A stretch of DNA of 64,000 nt, from positions 1 through 64,000 of the forward strand of contig CAKOTD010000002.1 of NCBI GenBank assembly GCA_934120015.1. The letters are read 5' to 3'. Shown in pieces: positions 47,088 through 55,910 of the stretch. This DNA is from an uncultured Bacilli bacterium. GTDB taxonomy: Bacteria; Bacillota_I; Bacilli_A; RF39; UBA660. The notes under the pieces are model-generated. The model had not been told where the DNA came from. It did no database searches and worked only from the letters and a program-made list of their open reading frames with translations. Every line of letters starts with the position of its first letter. Within the stretch, counting starts at the first letter, position 1. The translations under genes were made by a program, and so were the position numbers.

Positions 47088-48431
47088 CTAACTTTCTTCT
47101 TTATTTATAAAGTTAACAAATGTACTAGTATTTCGTTTAAATATCAAATCAATGGTTGTTGTTGGTCCACTACGATGCTTTCCTATTATAAATTCACTTC
47201 TACTAGTTTGTTCATCAATGGCACTTTCTTTATTGTAATAATCATCTCTATATAGAAAGGCAACTATATCTGCATCCTGTTCTATTGATCCAGATTCTCT
47301 TAGATCACTAAGTATTGGCCTTTTATCATCTCTGCCTTCAACACTTCTTGATAATTGGGCAAGGGCAATAACCGGTATACCAAGCTCCATAGCCATTGTT
47401 TTAAGTGATCTTGATATTTCAGATACCTCTTGTTGACGATTACCGGCATATTTATCAGAACCACTGATTAATTGTAGGTAATCTATAATAACTATTCCAA
47501 GACCATCTTCTGTGGAAGCCAATCTACGACATTTTGATCTAATTTCACCTATTGTCATACCTGGTGTATCATCAATATATAATTTTGTATCTGCCAGTTT
47601 ACTAATTGCTTCATTTATTCTTTTCCAATCAGAGTGCTCTAAACGACCATTTTTTAATTTATATCCTTCTACTTGACCAACAGATGAAAGCATACGAACC
47701 GCAAGCTGTTCTGCACTCATTTCCATATTAAATAAAGCTACTCCTTTATCACTATTCATAGCAATATTAGTTGCTAAATTAAGAGCAAAGGCGGTTTTAC
47801 CCATTGCGGGACGAGCTGCAATTATAATTAATTCATTAGGATGCAAGCCTGTTGTTACCTTATCAAGATCATAAAACCCTGTTGAAAGGCCAGTAACTTC
47901 TCCCTTATTTTGGGCAAGTGTCTCTAAATCGGATTGTGTTTTGAATAAAACGTCTTGAATGCTTCTAAATTCTGTACCTTTTCTAGTTTTTACAACACTA
48001 AATATTTTCTTCTCAGCTGTATCTAGTATATCTCCTATAGAATCTGATGATGTATACCCTACGGTTGCAATATCAGTCGCTTCAGAAATAAGCTTACGAC
48101 GAATTGCTTTTTCTTCAACTATTTTAATATACTCATCAATATTAGCAGCTGTTGGGACTATATTAATTATTTCCGTTAAATATTCAACATCTCCCACTTG
48201 TTTTAATATATTTCTATTTACTAACTCTGATGTAACTGTTGTTAAATCAATGGGTGTTCCTTTATCACAAAAATCTGCTAGTACTTTAAATATTTTTCCA
48301 TTTGCATCTGCATAAAATTGTTCACTAGAAAGAGTTTCTACCGCTCTTTGAAGTGCATATTTTGATAAGAACATAGCACCCAAAACTGATTTTTCAGCAA
48401 TTAAGTCATGAGGTAATTCTTTACCATTCAT
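47088..48431 (-). CDS. dnaB: Replicative DNA helicase DnaB (DnaC in Bacillus)
   Basis: 447 residues, full length. N-terminal DnaB domain (EKSVLGAMFLS-YALQRA), then the RecA-like domain: Walker A ARPAMGKTAFALN, NMEMSAEQLAVRM, Walker B IVIIDYLQLISG, LAQLSRSVEGRDDKRPILSDLRESG and DADIVAFLYRDDYY. No intein. It lies one base after the rplI stop. Confidence 0.96.
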   Translation of the reverse strand: MNGKELPHDLIAEKSVLGAMFLSKYALQRAVETLSSEQFYADANGKIFKVLADFCDKGTPIDLTTVTSELVNRNILKQVGDVEYLTEIINIVPTAANIDEYIKIVEEKAIRRKLISEATDIATVGYTSSDSIGDILDTAEKKIFSVVKTRKGTEFRSIQDVLFKTQSDLETLAQNKGEVTGLSTGFYDLDKVTTGLHPNELIIIAARPAMGKTAFALNLATNIAMNSDKGVALFNMEMSAEQLAVRMLSSVGQVEGYKLKNGRLEHSDWKRINEAISKLADTKLYIDDTPGMTIGEIRSKCRRLASTEDGLGIVIIDYLQLISGSDKYAGNRQQEVSEISRSLKTMAMELGIPVIALAQLSRSVEGRDDKRPILSDLRESGSIEQDADIVAFLYRDDYYNKESAIDEQTSRSEFIIGKHRSGPTTTIDLIFKRNTSTFVNFINKEES

Positions 48432-48432
48432 A

Positions 48433-48879
48433 CTAATCTTCCTTCTCTAATTTTACCTTAATAATTGCTTCCACCTTTTTATGTAAATTAATTTTTACAT
48501 CATAATACCCAAGTGATGATAAAGTAATATCAAGATTTATTTTCTTCTTATCTATATCAAATCCTTTGGTTTTTAGTGCATCTGATATTTGTTTTGTACT
48601 AATACTACCAAAGACTCTACCATCTTTACTAGTTTTTACTTTAAATTTAAGCTCTATCTTAGCCAATTTATCTTTTATTTTTTCACATTCTTTAATTAAA
48701 GAAGCTTCTTCTAATTTACGATTTTCTATCTCATTTTCTAAACGTTTTACACCAGTTTTTGTAGCCATTACTGCATAACCATTCTTTATGAGATAATTCA
48801 TTCCATATCCATCTTTTACAGTTATAATTTCATCTTTTTTACCTTGACCCTTTACATCCTTTAATAAAATTACTTGCAT
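48433..48879 (-). CDS. rplI: 50S ribosomal protein L9
   Basis: 148 residues from the ATG at 48879 (GGAGG upstream). MQVILLKDVKGQGKKDEIITVKDGYGMNYLI is the L9 N-domain signature; a long charged helix connects to the C-domain (KDGRVFGSISTKQIS). Sits between the DHH gene and dnaB as in many Bacillota. Confidence 0.96.
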   Translation of the reverse strand: MQVILLKDVKGQGKKDEIITVKDGYGMNYLIKNGYAVMATKTGVKRLENEIENRKLEEASLIKECEKIKDKLAKIELKFKVKTSKDGRVFGSISTKQISDALKTKGFDIDKKKINLDITLSSLGYYDVKINLHKKVEAIIKVKLEKED

Positions 48880-48880
48880 A

Positions 48881-49849
48881 TTAACCTCCATTTATTATCT
48901 CTATCAATTTATTCTTTACTTCTTCTATTGTAGTATTTTCTACTCTTGTAGCAGCTTCAGTAACATGTCCGCCACCACCTAATTTACACATTATTGCTTC
49001 TACATCTATATTTCCAAGTGATCTTGCACTTATTCCATAAGTATTTTCTTTTAATTTTCCTATACAAAATGAGGCTTCCATATTTTGAAATTGAAGCAGG
49101 CTATCAGCTATTACAGCTAAATCCTTTGCTGTAACTATTCTATCATCTATTTCACATAAAATCATTGTACTATTAATTTGATAACTTCTTTCAATATAAG
49201 TTTGATGCTCTAAATATGACTCTCTACTTTCCCTTAATATTTCTTGTTTAACAATTGTATCTGCACCTATTTTAGTCAAATAAGCTGCTGTTTCATATGT
49301 ATATTCAGTAGTTTTAAACTTAAACCCATTAGTATCTACCTCTATAGCTGCCAATAATAATGTTGCAAGAATCGTATCTGGAATATAATTCATATATCGA
49401 CTATAACTTGTAATTATTTGGGCAACACTTGACACATTTGTATTAATATACATTAACTTTGTATTTTTAATATATTCAGGGCTTTTAATATGATGGTCAA
49501 TTACAATTATATCAAAACATTTATCTATTATTTCTTCTATTTCAAATAGGGAAGGTCTATGACAATCTAATACTATTGTTAGGCAGCCATCAAAATCAAA
49601 TTTACTAAATTCATCTTGGTATAAAATATTAAAACTGTTACTATTTAATTTTTCGAATGATCTTATAATAGTATCATTTGTTTGTACTTCATTCAATACA
49701 ATATAACATTCTTTTCCCATTTTTGTATAAATATTATATAAACATAATGCGGATGAAAAACCATCTAAATCCATATTTTTATGAGTTGAGATTATAATTT
49801 TTGAGTACCCTTTAACAAGTTTTGTTAATGAATTAAAAAATTCTTGCAT
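48881..49849 (-). CDS. DHH/DHHA1 phosphoesterase (NrnA-like)
   Basis: 322 residues. Metal sites: ISTHKNMDLDGFSSAL near the start, VLDCHRPSLF and IVIDHHIKSPE (the DHH motif); the DHHA1 domain closes with GGGGHVTEAATR. Bacillus often has the membrane GdpP (PAS-GGDEF-DHH) before rplI; this copy lacks all those N-terminal domains and has the NrnA length, so it may be a nano-RNase/pAp phosphatase. A cyclic-di-AMP role cannot be excluded. GAGGTGA precedes the ATG. Confidence 0.85.
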   Translation of the reverse strand: MQEFFNSLTKLVKGYSKIIISTHKNMDLDGFSSALCLYNIYTKMGKECYIVLNEVQTNDTIIRSFEKLNSNSFNILYQDEFSKFDFDGCLTIVLDCHRPSLFEIEEIIDKCFDIIVIDHHIKSPEYIKNTKLMYINTNVSSVAQIITSYSRYMNYIPDTILATLLLAAIEVDTNGFKFKTTEYTYETAAYLTKIGADTIVKQEILRESRESYLEHQTYIERSYQINSTMILCEIDDRIVTAKDLAVIADSLLQFQNMEASFCIGKLKENTYGISARSLGNIDVEAIMCKLGGGGHVTEAATRVENTTIEEVKNKLIEIINGG

Positions 49850-49870
49850 ATCATCACCTCACGTATATAT

Positions 49871-49899
49871 ATTATACTATAAAATAATTACTATGTCTA
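49871..49899 (-). promoter_or_regulatory. Promoter of the DHH-rplI-dnaB-M23-walJ-rlmH block
   Basis: TAGACA (49899-49894), 17 bases, TATAAT (49876-49871). Confidence 0.7.
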
Positions 49900-49932
49900 A
49901 CATGAATGAAGGTAAACTATATTTTTATCTAA

Positions 49933-49977
49933 TAAAACAAAAAATCAATATATAGTCAATGCTACATATTGATTTTT
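49933..49977 (-). terminator. Terminator of the exported-protein operon
   Basis: 12-bp stem AAAAATCAATAT / ATATTGATTTTT (49940-49951, 49966-49977); on the minus strand it runs into TTTTTTGTTTTATT. Confidence 0.8.
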
Positions 49978-49985
49978 AAAATTGG

Positions 49986-50387
49986 TTAGTACGGTATTTC
50001 TAAAATTGCATCAAGTTTATTCGAAATATCAAAACTTAATATTTCTCCACCTGTTACATTCCCTTTTTCAGTGCTGCTCACTTCTAAGCTTACCTTTGGT
50101 GGAGATTCATTTATGTCATATATATTGATGATATATGTCCTTGATAATGTTGCTGATTCTGAAAATCTTCTTACAAAATTTTCAACAAATTTTTCCCTAT
50201 CAATCATTAATATTCCACGGGAATATGCAGAAGTATCTACAGCATCTAACATTGCTGCCTCTGTAACATCTTTAAGTAAGTTATAATTATGCTCATCTGT
50301 ATTTGTAATATTTTGAAAGAAATAAACAAAGAATATAGCTATTATACCTATTGTTACTATTGCTATTCCCCAAAAAGATTCTTTCAT
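49986..50387 (-). CDS. Unrecognised single-helix exported protein (pseudopilin/TadE-like layout)
   Basis: 133 residues, family not recognised. One N-terminal membrane helix (GIAIVTIGIIAIFFVYFF) with very short cytoplasmic part, followed by NTDEHNYNLLKDVTEAAMLDAVD and a beta-rich soluble part. Helix plus amphipathic AA-DA continuation resembles TadE-like or minor-pilin proteins in architecture only. Third gene of the operon with the Cys-rich protein; 13-base gap. Confidence 0.55.
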   Translation of the reverse strand: MKESFWGIAIVTIGIIAIFFVYFFQNITNTDEHNYNLLKDVTEAAMLDAVDTSAYSRGILMIDREKFVENFVRRFSESATLSRTYIINIYDINESPPKVSLEVSSTEKGNVTGGEILSFDISNKLDAILEIPY

Positions 50388-50400
50388 TTAATTTACACCT

Positions 50401-52917
50401 CTATTCCATCGGTAATAGGTTATTCCTAGCATCACCAAGCAATGTACTATCACAAGCATACCAGTCATTTCCCATTGCACATGAATTATCAATATTTACT
50501 ATATGACTAAAATTACTATTCCTTAAAAAATTACTACGACAATATAAACCATTTTCACATTCCAAATTAAAATCACTATAACTATTTTTCTTATTATATT
50601 CTCTTATACTTTTGATGTCTGATGGTGTAAGTGTAATACTATACATTGGAGTTAAATTATAAACTTCATAGTCATTAACCTCACGATTTTTTGTGATAAA
50701 TAGTTCCGCGGATTTTTTATTCCATAACCCTAATGTTTCCCGATAGTTGTTACTATTTTTATCTGGAAACGGATTTGTTAAAGATATTGGTCTATAAATA
50801 ATATTACTTGCTATTTGGCTATCATCATCAGGAATACATGAATCATCATCACATGTAATTGTATTATTAACCTTAAATGGGCACTCTACCTCAAGATTTT
50901 GGGCATATTTACTATAACCGGTTGCTACTGCCATACCCGTTGTCTTATTTGGTATATAATTTGGTATGACAAAATTATAGGGATTTATTATTGAGTTAGG
51001 CACTAATGATTCAAGTAAATTACCTGAATTTTTTTCTATAGCTTTAATTGAATTAGCCATTTGTGTATAATCTCCAATAATGATTTTAGAACTTGTAGTA
51101 CTTGCAATATTATTTTCTACTTTTGTAGTCCTTTTATAATTATTTGCCTGCAACAAACACTGATTTAAAACTTGTATATTATCCTGAGCTGCATTTATTT
51201 GTACTTCATATTGTTCATTTACTTTATCTATTGCTTTTTTGGGTGCAGTAGTAATTTCCTCATATGCTTCAGAACAAACTGTTTCAGGTGATCCTGAAGA
51301 GCAAGCTTGTTCATTTCCATGTGAATTTTTCATACATTCATTATATCCTATTGCTGCCTCTGCCGAACACTCTGCTGCTGCCTTCTTAGCTTCCACTCTG
51401 GCCAAACAAGCTTGATATTTTGCTTCAGCGTTCCTTTTTGCTACTAATTCATTCTTAGCATCTATTTTGATTTGTAACTCGGCGGTTATATTTTGCTTAC
51501 TACCTGCGTATGTAGTAACAGTTGCATAACCTGTAAACTGATCATACCAGTTAAATCCTTTACCAGCAAATATTGTCTTTCTTGTCAATTCTTGAGGAAA
51601 TGATATTTCAGTATGGGTATGTTCTATAATATTTACTAATCCATCACACAGGCTTTCCTTTACTTTATATGTATCTGAAGAATAATTTTCTCCACAACTT
51701 CCAGGAATGATAACATCGTCAGGTAAAGTTTGAGGATTCTTTACACACAAACTTGGATTAACTTCACAATTTGGAACAAATGTATATTCATAAACACATA
51801 CATCTGGTTCTGAATTTGGATCCGGATCGGGATCTGGACTTCCACCATTTGAAGTTACTGGTGGACAAGTTGGATCTGTACCAGCTCGTTCACTTATACA
51901 ACTTGTGAAACAACTTCCCTCCATCGTATTACATTTTTGAGCACATATTGATACACAATTTGGACAAGTTTCATCAACCCCGGCATTTTTAGTAATACAG
52001 CTTTTAAAGCATGTTATTATTTCATCTTTCTCATCGTATCTTCTAGCACAAGTTGTTTTACAATCATCACGACAATTTCCTGCGTCTGGATCTACTGTAC
52101 TATCCCAAATGCATATTCCTTCACTCCAAGCTGGAATTTTTTCATAACCACTCATAGAACTACCATAATAAGCCGGTTTCTTATTTACACAAGCACCGCA
52201 TAAAGTTCTTATTACTCCATTGACACCATAATAACTTAGTGTTCCGTTTTTTACACCTGTACACAAAGTACGATCAGCAGTATTAAAAAAGACATATTCG
52301 TTTGTTAATACATTGCGTGCTCTTAAGACTTGATATATATTAGCATCTACTAAGTCGATATTTTCATCATACTCAGCGCCATCCGCTTTCTTTAATAAAT
52401 TATCAAGTACAATTTTAGCAGCTTTTTTAGAGCATTCAGCAGGTATTGACTTATTTTCATAAAAATCCCCACAAATCTGCTCGGCAAGTACATGAGCAAA
52501 CAAACTATCACTATTTAATTCATTATCTATTATCGTTTGTTTTAGTAAACTTTCCATCTTTGGTTGATATGCAGCATTTTCTTCTCCTTTACCATTTTTA
52601 TAAAGTATAGGCCTTATAAATTCTTCATCAACATAATCACACCCAAAACCATTTTTAGCTTCCAAATCGGCATTTGTTTCAGGATCACACATGGTAAATG
52701 ATATCGTACTATAGCTTCCATCTTCGGTCTTATAAACATTTTCAAAATAACTGTATGATGTAAAACTAGTTAAATAATCCCAATCACCTGAAATTACCGC
52801 TGTACTTCTATTATAACTAGTATTCATAGAATCATTTCTATAATTCCAATTTTTTGCTCCTGCAATTATGGGTAAAAATAATAGTAATGACACAATTATT
52901 ATTTGTCTTCTTTTCAT
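50401..52917 (-). CDS. Large cysteine-rich secreted protein, unrecognised
   Basis: 838 residues. Signal peptide MKRRQIIIVSLLLFLPIIAGA, then no further membrane helix. Cysteines are numerous throughout. Near residues 280-350 two related modules of about 35 residues occur (CKTTC...CFKSCITKNAGVDETC and CVSICAQKC...CFTSCISERAGTDPTC), followed by a PDPDPDPNSEPD linker. Residues about 480-590 are alanine/lysine/glutamate-rich and likely helical. No catalytic motif was recognised. Such cysteine density in an exported Bacillota protein is unusual and implies disulfides or metal binding. Middle gene of a three-gene operon. Confidence 0.7.
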   Translation of the reverse strand: MKRRQIIIVSLLLFLPIIAGAKNWNYRNDSMNTSYNRSTAVISGDWDYLTSFTSYSYFENVYKTEDGSYSTISFTMCDPETNADLEAKNGFGCDYVDEEFIRPILYKNGKGEENAAYQPKMESLLKQTIIDNELNSDSLFAHVLAEQICGDFYENKSIPAECSKKAAKIVLDNLLKKADGAEYDENIDLVDANIYQVLRARNVLTNEYVFFNTADRTLCTGVKNGTLSYYGVNGVIRTLCGACVNKKPAYYGSSMSGYEKIPAWSEGICIWDSTVDPDAGNCRDDCKTTCARRYDEKDEIITCFKSCITKNAGVDETCPNCVSICAQKCNTMEGSCFTSCISERAGTDPTCPPVTSNGGSPDPDPDPNSEPDVCVYEYTFVPNCEVNPSLCVKNPQTLPDDVIIPGSCGENYSSDTYKVKESLCDGLVNIIEHTHTEISFPQELTRKTIFAGKGFNWYDQFTGYATVTTYAGSKQNITAELQIKIDAKNELVAKRNAEAKYQACLARVEAKKAAAECSAEAAIGYNECMKNSHGNEQACSSGSPETVCSEAYEEITTAPKKAIDKVNEQYEVQINAAQDNIQVLNQCLLQANNYKRTTKVENNIASTTSSKIIIGDYTQMANSIKAIEKNSGNLLESLVPNSIINPYNFVIPNYIPNKTTGMAVATGYSKYAQNLEVECPFKVNNTITCDDDSCIPDDDSQIASNIIYRPISLTNPFPDKNSNNYRETLGLWNKKSAELFITKNREVNDYEVYNLTPMYSITLTPSDIKSIREYNKKNSYSDFNLECENGLYCRSNFLRNSNFSHIVNIDNSCAMGNDWYACDSTLLGDARNNLLPME

Positions 52918-52925
52918 TAATACAT

Positions 52926-53594
52926 CTACAACCTTTCTTTTTTATTTTTTCTGAACCACTTAAATACCAGTAATATAAATAAATTTATTGTTACAATTAA
53001 AGTAAAAAAATAATACTTTTGATACAGCTTTAAGAATTTTAAATAGTTTTCTTCATCTACATTATTAATAATTGAATTATCATTACTTTTTTCTTTATTT
53101 TTAATATAGTTAGTAACTTTCTTTTCAAATTCATTATAATCAATATTTACACTTGTATACTTTTGACACAAATAATATTCCATAGCATCTTTACATACTT
53201 TACTTCCATAGAAATCATTAATTTTTGGAATATTTACAATGATATTTCTTAAAGTAATTGTATTGCATCTCAAAGTGCCAGATATATCAAACATGTATTT
53301 ATTGTTATCATTAATATTATTAATTAATACTTCTCCAATACCATTATTTTCCATATCAAGATAAAAATAATATTTATATGTTTCAGCATTAAAGATGGCT
53401 ATTTCTTTAGAAACTCCAGCAAATATTATCTGAAATTTAGTATTTCCTTTATTATCAATATAGCTATCTACTGTATATGTAATATTATCTGCTAATTTTT
53501 GTAGTCTTTCTCTATCGGCACTAGAGCATTCATAACCAATAATAGTACTAGGAAATAATAATAAAATTGTAATTACTAAAATTATTTTTTTCAT
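52926..53594 (-). CDS. Unrecognised exported protein with C-terminal membrane anchor
   Basis: 222 residues from the ATG at 53594 (AGGAAG upstream). Signal peptide (MKKIILVITILLLFPSTIIG) followed at once by YECSS; a mixed beta domain with cysteines (LRCN, SKVCKDAMEYYLCQKY); one C-terminal helix (FFTLIVTINLFILLVF) and basic tail KWFRKNKKERL. So the body is outside and anchored at the C-terminus. First gene of the operon, 8 bases before the Cys-rich protein gene. Confidence 0.65.
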   Translation of the reverse strand: MKKIILVITILLLFPSTIIGYECSSADRERLQKLADNITYTVDSYIDNKGNTKFQIIFAGVSKEIAIFNAETYKYYFYLDMENNGIGEVLINNINDNNKYMFDISGTLRCNTITLRNIIVNIPKINDFYGSKVCKDAMEYYLCQKYTSVNIDYNEFEKKVTNYIKNKEKSNDNSIINNVDEENYLKFLKLYQKYYFFTLIVTINLFILLVFKWFRKNKKERL

Positions 53595-53687
53595 CCAATC
53601 TTCCTTTACAAGCATTAATAATTAAGATTATTTTATGAATATTTACAAGGTAATTTTATCATTAATGTCGAATGTAGTCAATATTTG

Positions 53688-53750
53688 TATTACAATTATT
53701 AAATACATTTTATAAATATATAAATAATTTTTAAAAAATATTACAATTAT
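53688..53750. promoter_or_regulatory. Duplicated 12-bp motif upstream of the ribbon-helix-helix gene
   Basis: TATTACAATTAT occurs at 53688-53699 and 53739-53750, 51 bases apart, between two divergent genes. It may be an operator for the ribbon-helix-helix protein, which binds short direct repeats as a family. Confidence 0.3.
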
Positions 53751-53771
53751 ATATAAGAAAGGTGTGAATAT

Positions 53772-53981
53772 ATGGACGCATTCAAACCTAGTAAAAAGGC
53801 AATTAACAATGACAAAATTGTTATATCAATTCGTATGGATATAAACAAAATCAATGAAATAGATAAAATTGCTAGTAAAGTTGATATTAGTAGAAATGAA
53901 TTCATAAAACAGTGTATAAACTATGCACTTGCTAATCTTGAATTTGATGATAAAAATTTTGTAAAAGAAAAAGAATTATAG
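53772..53981 (+). CDS. Ribbon-helix-helix (CopG-type) DNA-binding protein
   Basis: 69 residues. IVISIRMDINKINEIDKIASKVDISRNEFIKQCINYAL shows the beta strand plus two helices of RHH repressors. GAAAGGTG precedes the ATG. It is a lone plus-strand gene between two minus-strand operons, with a shared terminator at its end. Possibly regulates the divergent exported-protein operon; no toxin partner is adjacent. Confidence 0.75.
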   Translation: MDAFKPSKKAINNDKIVISIRMDINKINEIDKIASKVDISRNEFIKQCINYALANLEFDDKNFVKEKEL

Positions 53982-54010
53982 TGAATTGATCCGCTATAAT
54001 TCTTTTAATT
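53969..54010. terminator. Bidirectional terminator between the RHH gene and whiA
   Basis: 13-bp stem AAAAGAATTATAG / CTATAATTCTTTT (53969-53981, 53994-54006), T-rich on both exits; it overlaps both stop codons. Confidence 0.8.
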
Positions 54011-54910
54011 TTTCAAACGATTTGCTATTTCTTTTATTTTCTTAAAGCGATGATTTAACCCAGATTTCGTAATATGATTATCAAGTTCATGACTCATTAT
54101 ATCACTAAGTTCTTGTAAAGAAACTTCTGGATATTTACATCTATAATCTACTAAGACTTTTAACTTTTCATCAAGCATGTCATAAAAATCATTTTCTTTT
54201 ATTATTTCTATATCTTTTATTTGACTACTTGCAGCCATGATTGTTTTATCTACATTTGCCTGTTCACAATTATTTAATCGATTAGTCATATTTTTATTTT
54301 CACGATATATACGAATATCTTCATAATATAGCAAAGCATTTGATGCACTTATTATTCTTAAAAAGTCACCTATTTTTTCTGCTTCTTTTATATATACCAT
54401 AAATTTATTATCTCTTTTTATAATTTTACTATTGAGATTAAATTCATTCAGTAAATTCTTAATATTTTCTGCATAGTTCTCATCATTTATCAAAAATTCT
54501 AAATGATACCTAGACTTTTTAGGATCATTTATACTTCCAACTGCAAGAAATAATCCCGAAAGATATGCTCTTTTTAAACTATTATCTGCTAACAAATAAT
54601 CAGGTATAAATGAATAATCTAAACCCAAATCTTTAATTATATTTGATATCTGATTTTTAATTTCCAATATGTATAAATAATTTTTATTAAAATTATATCC
54701 TCGACGAACTACTATTCTTGCCGATTCATGGTAATTATCTTTAATATTTTTAAATATCATTCTTGCTAAACTAGCATTTTCAGTTGTTATTTTTATTGTT
54801 TCATTAATTATTCCTATATTTTTTACTACAGCAGAAAGCATGGAAATGGTTTCTACTTTATTTAAATTTAACTTGCTTACTTCGTTTTTTATATTACTTG
54901 TAAATGACAT
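54005..54910 (-). CDS. whiA: DNA-binding protein WhiA
   Basis: 301 residues. N-terminal LAGLIDADG-like half (SFTSNIKNEVSKLNL, LKRAYLSGLFLAVGSI..., YHLEFLINDENYA) and a C-terminal HTH domain (NRLNNCEQANVDKTIMAASSQIKDIEII..., VSLQELSDIMSHEL, ITKSGLNHRFKKIKEIA). A conserved Gram-positive factor affecting division and, in Streptomyces, sporulation. Overlaps yvcK by one base. Confidence 0.95.
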   Translation of the reverse strand: MSFTSNIKNEVSKLNLNKVETISMLSAVVKNIGIINETIKITTENASLARMIFKNIKDNYHESARIVVRRGYNFNKNYLYILEIKNQISNIIKDLGLDYSFIPDYLLADNSLKRAYLSGLFLAVGSINDPKKSRYHLEFLINDENYAENIKNLLNEFNLNSKIIKRDNKFMVYIKEAEKIGDFLRIISASNALLYYEDIRIYRENKNMTNRLNNCEQANVDKTIMAASSQIKDIEIIKENDFYDMLDEKLKVLVDYRCKYPEVSLQELSDIMSHELDNHITKSGLNHRFKKIKEIANRLKN

Positions 54911-55851
54911 TATAATAAACTTGAAAAAATATAGGTTGATAATTTAATAACATCATGTCTTATTGTACCTTCTTCAAGACTAACAAAATTTGAACATATC
55001 AAATTTATGTCTTCTGGTATGTTTTCCTTATCCAAAATAACGGGATCTTTTTGTTCCAAAGAGGCATATTTCTCTACTATATTTTTATCAATATAACCAT
55101 TATTAGCTACAACAATATTTACCTTTTTCTTACCTAAATAACTATTCAATAATTTAACATGATCACTTACTTTAAAATCAGCTGTTTCACCAGGCTGAGT
55201 CATCATATTACATACATACATTATTTTAGCACTGCAATTATCAATTGCATCTATCATTTCTTTACATATTAAATTTGGAATAATGCTTGTAAATAAACTG
55301 CCCATACTAAGTATGATTAAATCGGCATTTTTAATTGCCTCTAGAGCTTTAGGATTTACTTCTGGGTTTTCTTTATAATAAACTTCTTTTATTACTTTTC
55401 CTGCTTTAGTTATATAATGTTCTCCTTCTATAATTGTCTCATCTTGCATTCTACCAACTAATGTTACATTATCTTCTGTTAAAGGTAAAACATTACCTCT
55501 AAGATTAAGCACTTTTGCTAATGATTCTATTCCATCTGACATATTTCCTGTTATATTAGCAAGTGCAGTTAAAAGTAAATTTCCTATAGTATGATTATTT
55601 AAGTCACTTGATGTAGAAAAACGATAATTTAAAAGTTTTTCTATCAATGGCTCCGTTTCGGATAAAGCTACTATAACTTTTCTAATATCTCCTACTGCAG
55701 GTATATTAAATTCTTTTCTAAGTACACCTGTACTTTGTCCATCATCACACACTGATACTATTGCAGTTATATCAAGAGGGAATTGTTTTAATCCTCTAAG
55801 TAAGGCAGAAAGACCCGTACCTCCACCTAAAACTACGACTTTTTTGTTCAT
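54910..55851 (-). CDS. yvcK: YvcK/CofD-like gluconeogenesis factor
   Basis: 313 residues from the ATG at 55851 (AAAGGTGG upstream). UPF0052 signatures: KVVVLGGGTGLSALLRGLKQF, VSVCDDGQSTGVLR, NHTIGNLLLTAL and LGSL-type SMGSLFTSIIPNL. In Bacillus it binds UDP-sugars and is needed on gluconeogenic carbon sources. An upstream -10 (TATAAT, 55873-55868) follows the trxB terminator. Confidence 0.94.
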   Translation of the reverse strand: MNKKVVVLGGGTGLSALLRGLKQFPLDITAIVSVCDDGQSTGVLRKEFNIPAVGDIRKVIVALSETEPLIEKLLNYRFSTSSDLNNHTIGNLLLTALANITGNMSDGIESLAKVLNLRGNVLPLTEDNVTLVGRMQDETIIEGEHYITKAGKVIKEVYYKENPEVNPKALEAIKNADLIILSMGSLFTSIIPNLICKEMIDAIDNCSAKIMYVCNMMTQPGETADFKVSDHVKLLNSYLGKKKVNIVVANNGYIDKNIVEKYASLEQKDPVILDKENIPEDINLICSNFVSLEEGTIRHDVIKLSTYIFSSLL

Positions 55852-55878
55852 ATTACCACCTTTATACATTATACTATA

Positions 55879-55910
55879 TTTCGAAAAAAAATAATACCTT
55901 ATCTGGTATT
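55879..55910 (-). terminator. Terminator of trxB
   Basis: Minus-strand AATACC-AGATAA-GGTATT followed by ATTTTTTTT; overlaps the trxB stop codon. Confidence 0.8.

Noticed and set aside
53772..53981. Antitoxin of a toxin-antitoxin pair
   Set aside because: No small toxin gene lies beside it on the same strand; whiA and the exported operon are both on the other strand.
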